NCBI GenBank assembly: GCA_005788585.1 | Contig: SYBY01000505.1 | Coordinates: forward strand, 1 to 5,283 | From: Actinomycetota bacterium | GTDB lineage: Bacteria > Actinomycetota > Thermoleophilia > Solirubrobacterales > Solirubrobacteraceae | Length of the DNA: 5,283 nt | Direction of reading: 5' to 3' | Part shown: positions 1 to 5,283 of the stretch, one piece after another | Position numbering within the stretch: the first letter of the stretch is position 1 | How the letters are laid out: each line of letters begins with the position of its first letter | Position numbers and translations under genes: made by a program | The notes under the pieces: model-generated | What the model was told of the DNA's origin: nothing | Database searches by the model: none | Seen by the model: the letters and a program-made list of their open reading frames with translations, nothing else

Positions 1-84
1 AGGTAGTCGCCCGGGAACCGGTACCGCGCGCCCTGCTCGCGGAGCTGGTCGACGAGTGTGCCGAGCGGCTGGTCGAGCGCGCCC
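1..84. repeat. Direct repeat, ectopic copy (edge of window)
   Basis: Matches 253-336 over 84 bases with a single difference (G at 77, T at 329); bases 1-76 are identical to 253-328. On the minus strand it encodes [17 protein letters not shown] and [10 protein letters not shown], following ARGG. Mycobacterial FAS-I continues here with a different sequence (GGAMGHLHEGAL-like), so this copy does not fit the family. It may extend left of position 1. Confidence 0.95.
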
Positions 85-3000
85 CCGCGCGCCGACGGCC
101 CCTCGCGGCTCTCCAGCGCGAGCGTCGCGAGGACGTGGTCGCGCAGGCCGTCGCCCAGCCCCCACGTCGCGGTCAGGTGCGCGACCGCTTCGGCCCGCGA
201 GACCCGTGCGGCGCCGAGCGCCCGTGCGACGCCGGTGTCGACCGTCACCCGCAGGTAGTCGCCCGGGAACCGGTACCGCGCGCCCTGCTCGCGGAGCTGG
301 TCGACGAGTGTGCCGAGCGGCTGGTCGATCGCGCCCTCGGTACCAGACAGGCCGAACTCGCGGCCGAGGTCGATGAGGACCTGGTTGCGGCGTGACGACA
401 CGCCCTGGAAGAGCTCGTCGATGGTCTCGTCGTCGCGCAGCTGGTCGACCCGCACGCGGGCCTGGACGGCGAGCACGAGCCGCAGCGCGGTGCCGGCGTC
501 GAGCGTGTGGTCGGCGACCGGAGCGGCGGCCGAGACGACGGGCGCGGCCACGGGGACCGCGGGTTCGTCGCCTTCCTCCTCCACGGCCACGACCGGTTCG
601 TCGGCCCACAGCACCGCGTCCCGATCGCGCTCGGCGTGCAACCGCGCCGGCCCGCCGTCGACGAAGGTCATCGCCGCGAGCCCGGTCAGCACCGGAGCAC
701 GCCCCGGCCCGACCTCCACGAACCGCGCGACGTCCGCCAGCGCGGCCTGCGTCTCCACCCAGCGCACCGGCGCCGCGAGCTGCGCGGCGAGCAGCTCGAT
801 GACGAGCCCGCGCGCGTCCTGGGGCGCCGGGCGGCCGATGACCTCCGCAACGGCGTTCCGGAAGTCCTCGTCGAGCGAGAACGGGCGGCCCACGAGGTTC
901 GGCACCCACCGCGCGAGCAGCACCGGATCGACGTCGCCCACCCGCGCTTCCAGCTCCGCACGCAGGTCCTCGACCGCGGGCGCAAGGACCGACGAGTGAA
1001 ACGGCACGTCGATCCCCGGCACGAGCCGCACCGCGCGTTCGCCGAGCTGTGCCGTCAGCGCGGCGACCGCATCCTCGGTGCCCGCGCACGCGTACTGGCG
1101 CCCGCGCGCGTTGTGGTTGACGACCTCGAGGCCGGCCGCGGCGACCGCCTCCAGCGCGCCCTCGGCGCGCGAGGGGTCGACGACGCACAGCCGGTATGGC
1201 GAGCGCCCGTCGGCGTCGCGGGGGACGTGGCGCTGCATCGCCAGTCCGCGCGCGTGGACGAGGTCGAGCGCGTCCTCCAGCTCCAGCACGCCGAGCGCGA
1301 CCAGCGCGCTGAACTCCCCCACGCTGTGCCCGGCGACCCACCCGTCGGCGGGCAGCGCGCCGTCGCGCTCCAGCTCGGCGACCTGCGCGGCGGCCAGCGC
1401 CACCAGCGCGGGCTGCGTGAACTCGGTGCGGAACACCACCCCGGCGGGGTGGCGTGCGACGGTGCCGTCGGCCAGCCGCAGCGCGCGCGGGTTCTCGTCG
1501 ACGACGTCAAGCAGCGAGAAGCCCAGCCGCGCGCGGGTGTGCTCGTCGGCGCGCTCCCAGACCCGCCTGCGGCCCACCGCGCCGAGCCCGGCCGCCTGCA
1601 CGCCCTGCCCGGGGAACACCAGGGCCGTCGGCGGCGCGGCAATGACCGCCTGGCCGAGCGCCACGGTCTCCTCGCCGCAGACGACCTCGATGTCCACCAC
1701 CAGCCCGCCGTCCTGCCGCGCCGTACGTCGGGCGCGCAGGGTGATCGGCGCGCCAACGGCCAGCGGCGCGGTGAACCGCACGTGCCAGGAGCGCAGCCGC
1801 GCAGGGTCGCCGTCGCACAGCTCATCGACGACGAACGCCCCGGCGCGGGCGGCGGTCCATGCGCCGTGGGCGATCGGCGCGTCGAGGCCCGCGGCGCGGG
1901 CGGTGAGCACGCAGCGGTGCAGCGGGTTGTGGTCGCCCCCGATGCGGGCGAACGCGTCGGCCGTGGGAGGCGTCGCGTCGTCGGCGACCGCCAGCACCTG
2001 GGACGGGACGGCGTGGCGGGCGGGTTCCGCGGGAGCCAGTGCGGCGACGAGCGCGTCGACGGGATGGGGGTCGTCCGGTCCGGCGGCGCGTTCGAGCGTG
2101 ATGTCCGCCGCTCCGAGGACGCCCGTCGCCCGCACCATCGCGACCCCGTCGCGGTCGACCTCGCGGGACGTCGTCGCGCGCAGGCGCACCGTCGTCCCCG
2201 CGGCCGGCGGCGCCGTGACCCAGTCCTGCTCGGCCAGCACCCGGGCGGTGGCGGGGTCGATCGTCAGCTCGATGTCGTGCTCGGCGGTGGTGCGCAGGGC
2301 GTGGGCTCCCAGCGGCGCCGTCCGGCGGATCGCCAGCTGGGCGCGCACCCGGGCGACCTCCCCGCGCGCGCAGGTCAGCACGGCCTCGCACGCGACGGCG
2401 GTCGGAGCGTCGCCGGGGTCCTCGACGCGCACGACGCGCGCGGTGGTCGTCCCGTCCTCCCCCGAACGCGGCGGCCACGCCGGGCCCGGCGTGATCTCGT
2501 GGCCCGTATGGACGAGCTCGCCGAACGCGGCCGCGAACTCGCCGCCGCCCAGCAGGGAGGCCAGCGCCGGCCACGCCAGGCTGAACGCGAGGTCGTGCGG
2601 CACGCCGCGGTGGCGGGCGCCGGTCGCGGCACGATAGGCGTCGACCCACGCCTCGTCGACCCGCCAGCCCCCGTCGGTGGTCGCCCCGATCGCCGCGCGC
2701 ACGTAGGCGGCGCGGGCGCGGTCACCGTCGCACTCGCGGAACGCGCCCGGCCGCCCGAGCGGGCTGTAGCGCAGCTCGAGCACGTCGGGGTCGTGGCGGT
2801 CGACCCGCGGCGTCTCGACCCGCACCACGACCTCGTCGCCGTCGGCGCGGACCGCCACGGCCTCGCCGTCTCCACCGCGCGGCTCGACGTGCAGGCTGCA
2901 CAGGACGCCGTCCTCGTCGCGCTCGCGCGAGAGCTGATCGCCTGGCTTCACGAGCCGCCACAGCGGATTGGGCCGTGCGTCGCCATCGTCGGTCACGACG

Positions 3001-5168
3001 GAGGGCGCGACGAGCAGTGCGGCGAGCGGCCCACGTTCACCGACCGCGACCCCGCGCAGCGGCTCGGGCGCGACCCCGCCGTCGGCCAGCCGGTCACGAC
3101 GGGCAACGGCCACGCCGCTGCCGAGCAGCGTGTCGAGCGCCGCGGTCTCGAACCGGCCGAGGAGCTCGGCGACGGGCTCGTCGGCCCGCGTGATGCCGCG
3201 CACCCCTTCGGGGCCCGGAATCACGATGACCGCGTCGGCGGGCTGGCGGTCGTCCTGGGCCTGCCAGAGCGCGTCGGCCATGTACCAGCGCCTGACCTCG
3301 CGGTCGATGACGGGCACAAACGGCACCGGTTTGCCCGGCCGGTCGCAGACCTCGAGGAGGAACTGCGCGTCGGCGGGGTGCAGCAGGGTCGTGGTCGCCG
3401 CCGGGTAGCGCGCGGTGAACGAGGCGAGCGCGGCGGCCGGGTCGTCGAGGTCGGTCACGGGCGGCACGACGTCGCCCTCGTCGGCCTCGTCGAGCCGCGC
3501 CGCGAACCGGCGGTACAGCGCGACCGCCCGCGCGCGCCAGTCGACATGACCCCACGCACCGTCGTCGTACCGGCCGTGACGTCCCGTCGCGGCGAGCTCG
3601 GCGAAGCGCCCCAGCACCGCGGCGTACGTCATGTCCAGCAGGTCCCCGAAGTACGGCTTGGCGGTGCCCGCCAGCGCGTCGATGATCTCGTCGCGGCGCG
3701 CGGCCACCGCGTCGTCGTCGCCGGCGACCTCCTCGAGCATGATCCCCACCCGCGCGGCGTGGTTGTCGAGCAGGTGGATGTCCGCGTTGAGGTTCGACCG
3801 CGCCGACGTCACGCCGCCCGCGCTGCCCCGCCGGGCGACCCAGTCGTCGCTCCCGTCGGCGTCCACGAGCGCGGCCTTGACCTGCGGCGACGCCGTCGCC
3901 TCCGCGCACGCCATCGTCACCGAGCCGAGCAGCACGCCGTCGACGGGCATGTCCGGCTCGCCGTGCGCGCGCGCCCACGTGCCGGTGAGCAGCGCGGTCG
4001 CGCGCTCGGGTGTGGCGATCCCGCCGCCGACGCACAGCAGCACGTTCGGGCGGCGGCGCAGGTCGTGGTAGCTGTCGAGCAGCAGCTCGTCGAGGTCCTC
4101 CCACGAGTGGTGTCCGCCGGCCTTGCCGCCCTCCAGGTGGACCGTGATCGTGTGGTACGGCGCGGCGTCGGCGAGGTCCAGCAGCTGGCGGACCTGCTCG
4201 GCGGTGCCGGGCTTGAACGCGTTGCGGACCATCCCCTGGGCGGCGAGGCGGTCGAGCAGGGCGATGGCCTCGTCGACGTCCGGGATCCCCGCCGAGATCG
4301 TCAGGCCCGAGAGCGGCGCGCCCGCCGCCCGCGCGGCGAGGACCAGGTCGTCACGCGAGACGTGGAGGTCCCACAGGTGGCGGTCGAGCAGCAGCGTGTT
4401 GAAGGCGACCTCGGCGCCCGGCTCCAGCAGCTCGCGCAGCTCGTCCATCCGCCGCGCGAACGTGGTGGCGTCGGCCTGGCCGGCGCCCGCCAGCTCGGCG
4501 GTGAACCCGGCGTTGGCTGCGGCCGCGACGATGCCCGCGTCCGACGTCGTCGGGGTCATCCCGGGGAGGATCACCGGCGGCTGGCCGGTGGCGCGGACGT
4601 AGCGGTTGTCCAGCCGCCGCGTGCCGTCGGGCAGCTCGACGACGGTGGGCGCGAAGTCGGCGTACCGCACGTCGGGCTCGGCCGGCGCGGCCCCGGGCGT
4701 CGCCAGGCGGCGGCGACCCTCGGGCGAGGCCAGCGCGAGGACGCCGATCCCCCGTCCGCGCACGTTGCGGGCGGTCAGCTGGGCGACGTCGGTGCCCGGG
4801 CCGGCGTCGAGGATCCACGCCGCACCGCGGTCGGCCAGCGCCCGGGCCACGAGGTCCCAGCGCACGGCGCGCGAGACGTGGCCGTCGGCCAGCGCGGCGG
4901 CCATGTCGGGGCTGGCACGCAGGTCGTCGCCGGTCGACGGATCGAGGACGGGAACCGCGAGCGCGGCCGGGTTCGGGAGGTCGGCCTCGCGGCGCAGCCA
5001 GTCGGCGTACGCCGCGGCGAGGTCGTCCCGGCCGGGAAGGTGGAACGGGACATCGACGCGCAGGGCGTTCCAGGTGCAGCGCAGCGGCGCGCCGCCGCGC
5101 CGGCCTGCACGGCGGTCGGCCTCCTCGGCGGCGGCGGTCTGGTCGAGCCGTTCGCGCAGGCGCGCCCA
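1..5168 (-). CDS. fas: Type I fatty acid synthase, actinobacterial, partial at both ends (AT C-term, ER, DH, MPT, ACP)
   Basis: Central part of the multifunctional cytosolic FAS-I that builds long-chain acyl-CoA from acetyl-CoA and malonyl-CoA. I translated the frame codon by codon: about 1,720 codons, open throughout, no stop. Numbering from the codon at 5160-5162, landmarks are the AT histidine (41), GMTPTT of ER (from 201), GGHHSWED (from 348), GDHNPLH of DH (from 1076), FPGQG (from 1183) and GHSVGE (Ser 1280) of MPT, and GVSSRRNQ of ACP (Ser 1589). Order and spacing follow mycobacterial FAS-I (AT-ER-DH-MPT-ACP-KR-KS, about 3,000 residues). No native start is visible: the AT N-terminal half with its nucleophilic serine is cut off by the helicase join near 5170, and KR and KS would lie beyond position 1. 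Family assignment is near certain from motif order. The gene symbol follows the mycobacterial name. Genus is undetermined. Confidence 0.95.
85..495 (-). other. FAS-I domain: acyl carrier protein (ACP) with its structural helices
   Basis: The carrier core reads [16 protein letters not shown], then [16 protein letters not shown]. The first Ser of the SS pair (codon 396-398) aligns with the phosphopantetheine serine of yeast FAS (GKST before xxNEILGDLG). After the core come the structural helices: [35 protein letters not shown] and [10 protein letters not shown], in family order (compare TREGSSVRGG in mycobacteria). The domain holds the growing chain. No phosphopantetheinyl transferase domain is in view; mycobacterial-type FAS-I uses a separate AcpS. 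The family's continuation after ARGG is replaced by the duplicated segment at 1-84. Confidence 0.88.
253..336. repeat. Direct repeat, native copy within the ACP region
   Basis: Partner of 1-84 at a distance of 252 bp (84 codons, in frame). It encodes [17 protein letters not shown] just after the carrier helix, where mycobacterial FAS-I has GAIDGAAESDLAGLRSQ. Position and pattern agree, so this is the original copy. Confidence 0.93.
495..615 (-). other. FAS-I flexible linker before ACP
   Basis: About 40 residues of low-complexity sequence made mostly of Ala, Pro, Val, Glu and Asp ([16 protein letters not shown], then [11 protein letters not shown]). It sits between the MPT and the carrier domain. 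Mycobacterial FAS-I has an equally acidic, Ala/Pro-rich stretch at this point. It is the tether that lets ACP swing between the catalytic chambers. Confidence 0.8.
630..1625 (-). other. FAS-I domain: malonyl/palmitoyl transferase (MPT)
   Basis: Loads malonyl groups onto ACP and releases the finished acyl chain as CoA ester. It opens with [15 protein letters not shown] (FPGQG at 1602-1616). It carries the nucleophile motif GHSVGEF (Ser at 1323-1325) and the oxyanion-side strand [14 protein letters not shown]. Further on are [16 protein letters not shown] and [12 protein letters not shown], with the catalytic His at 996-998. The end shows PVRWVETQ and [18 protein letters not shown]. Ser, His and the FPGQG loop are all intact and spaced as in mycobacterial MPT. 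Confidence 0.93.
1690..2010 (-). other. FAS-I domain: MaoC-like dehydratase (DH)
   Basis: Carries the hydratase motif [13 protein letters not shown]. The Asp at 1932-1934 and the His at 1917-1919 keep the D-x4-H spacing of MaoC/R-hydratases, where these two residues are catalytic. It is followed by [14 protein letters not shown], matching the HG-containing helix start (PIVHGMW in mycobacteria), and by [15 protein letters not shown], the usual substrate-tunnel strand. The domain removes water from the 3-hydroxyacyl intermediate. Both catalytic residues are present, so it should be active. Confidence 0.92.
2040..3580 (-). other. FAS-I central region between ER and catalytic DH (hot-dog scaffold and linker)
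   Basis: About 510 residues. The first part is well conserved with mycobacterial [24 protein letters not shown], then [37 protein letters not shown] and AELLGRFE (about 3120-3362). After that the sequence becomes Ala/Arg/Asp-rich and poorly conserved. In fungal and mycobacterial FAS this stretch holds non-catalytic hot-dog folds and structural linkers of the barrel wall. I see no catalytic motif in it. The fold assignment rests on position in the known family layout, not on motifs seen here. Confidence 0.65.
3580..4590 (-). other. FAS-I domain: FMN-dependent enoyl reductase (ER)
   Basis: Reduces the enoyl-ACP intermediate with NADPH through FMN. The domain opens with [12 protein letters not shown] (Met at 4557-4559), followed by [10 protein letters not shown] and AELAGAGQ. 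All are close to the mycobacterial ER start, which reads GMTPTTVD, then [10 protein letters not shown]. Further in are [39 protein letters not shown] (4080-4139) and [14 protein letters not shown], the TIM-barrel segments that hold FMN and the active-site histidine region. [10 protein letters not shown] and [12 protein letters not shown] follow in the family order. All major motifs are intact, so this part looks functional. Boundaries are approximate. Confidence 0.92.
4740..5168 (-). other. FAS-I domain: C-terminal part of the acyltransferase (AT)
   Basis: Begins with a charged helix ([18 protein letters not shown]), then RGGAPL and VDVPFH. The histidine at 5040-5042 fits the catalytic His of the acyltransferase fold, which normally pairs with a GHSxG serine well upstream. 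That serine is not in the window because the sequence switches to helicase near 5170. The domain closes with [10 protein letters not shown] (about 4794-4823), which resembles the W-x-x-D-x-G-P-G-D segment that ends AT in fungal and mycobacterial FAS. This domain loads the acetyl primer. As present here it is an incomplete, inactive fragment. The C-terminal boundary is approximate. Confidence 0.8.
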
Positions 5169-5172
5169 TCTG
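5159..5172. other. Chimeric junction between helicase and FAS sequence
   Basis: Helicase similarity ends with the Gln codon at 5170-5172. The FAS frame, shifted by one base relative to the helicase, is plausible from about 5160-5168 (WARLRERL). Base composition jumps from about 51% GC to about 75% across this point. The exact breakpoint is uncertain by about ten bases because the missing native sequences on each side are not available for comparison. Confidence 0.85.
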
Positions 5173-5283
5173 CGTCGGCAGCTCATAATTGATCACCAGG
5201 CTTACTTGCTGTACATCAATACCGCGAGCAAGAAGGTCCGTGCTAATCAATACACGCGTCTCACCCTTCCGGAACGAGGTCAT
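5170..5283 (-). CDS. eIF4A-like DEAD-box RNA helicase fragment, eukaryotic type
   Basis: The 38 codons from 5283 leftward read [18 protein letters not shown], then [20 protein letters not shown]. This is the helicase motif V region (TDLLARGID) followed by [10 protein letters not shown], a signature of eukaryotic translation initiation factor 4A and its close relative FAL1/eIF4A-III. In the family the next segment is ENYIHRIGRxGR (motif VI). Here it is absent: after the Gln codon at 5170-5172 the frame runs into Arg-rich nonsense on FAS DNA. GC is about 51% and codon use (ATT, GTA, TAT, AGC) differs sharply from the FAS gene. The Met at the window edge is internal to the family, not a true start. 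Family is confident. The source species cannot be named from 38 residues. Confidence 0.9.

Noticed and set aside
1..336. Tandem ACP domains, as seen in some polyunsaturated fatty acid synthases
   Set aside because: The repeated 84 bases do not include the phosphopantetheine serine region (about 360-410). Only one carrier motif is present in the window.
1055..4104. Several other minus- and plus-strand open frames of 100-500 codons (for example 3094-4104, 1822-2649, 1078-2637)
   Set aside because: All overlap the verified FAS frame, have Arg/Ala/Pro/Ser-skewed composition and show no motifs. They are frame shadows.
5159..5166. GGCGCGCC (an AscI recognition site) right at the helicase/FAS junction, suggesting a cloning join
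   Set aside because: This octamer is not surprising in 75% GC DNA, and no vector or linker sequence flanks it. It is not enough to infer cloning.
507..5192. A 1,561-codon open frame on the plus strand covering nearly the whole window
   Set aside because: It is codon-aligned antisense to FAS. In very high GC DNA the reverse complements of stop codons (TTA, CTA, TCA) are rare sense codons, so the opposite strand stays open. The product is Arg/Gly/Val/His-rich with no recognisable domain.
4351..5283. A 310-residue minus-strand protein starting with helicase sequence
   Set aside because: Only the first 38 residues are helicase. The rest is Arg/Pro-rich out-of-frame reading of FAS DNA and lacks motif VI (HRIGRxGR). 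It should not be annotated as a complete protein.
5173..5283. The AT-richer stretch as a promoter or intergenic region upstream of FAS
   Set aside because: It codes for a continuous, well-conserved helicase segment, and the FAS frame beyond it starts in mid domain rather than at a start codon with a ribosome binding site.

Overview
The window is almost entirely one gene read on the minus strand: the middle part of a giant multidomain type I fatty acid synthase (FAS-I) of the actinobacterial kind. GC content is roughly three-quarters, third codon positions are nearly all G or C, and the domain order matches Mycobacterium/Corynebacterium-type FAS-I. The source DNA is therefore most likely a high-GC actinobacterium. 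I cannot name the genus; the sequence is clearly divergent from mycobacterial FAS.

Layout, right to left (direction of translation). Positions 5283-5170 encode 38 residues of a eukaryotic-type eIF4A-like DEAD-box helicase, at about 51% GC. The helicase stops abruptly near 5170 before its motif VI, and FAS-I begins in a different reading frame. FAS-I then stays open with no stop codon to position 1. In order it shows the end of the acyltransferase (AT), the FMN enoyl reductase (ER), a long hot-dog/linker region, the MaoC-like dehydratase (DH), the malonyl/palmitoyl transferase (MPT), an Ala/Pro/acid-rich linker, and the acyl carrier protein (ACP) with its phosphopantetheine serine. The first part of AT and all of KR and KS are absent. 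About 1,720 FAS codons are present out of about 3,000 in the family.

The leftmost 84 bases (1-84) are an almost exact direct copy of 253-336, at an in-frame distance of 252 bp. The 253-336 copy sits where the family expects it; the 1-84 copy replaces the expected continuation of the protein.

Both ends of the window therefore look like unnatural joins: a eukaryote/bacterium chimera on the right and a looped-back duplicate on the left. The simplest reading is a short, chimeric contig (library, amplification or assembly artefact) from a mixed sample, carrying a genuine actinobacterial FAS-I core. I see no new biological system here, no RNA gene, no CRISPR array, no mobile element, and no promoter or terminator.
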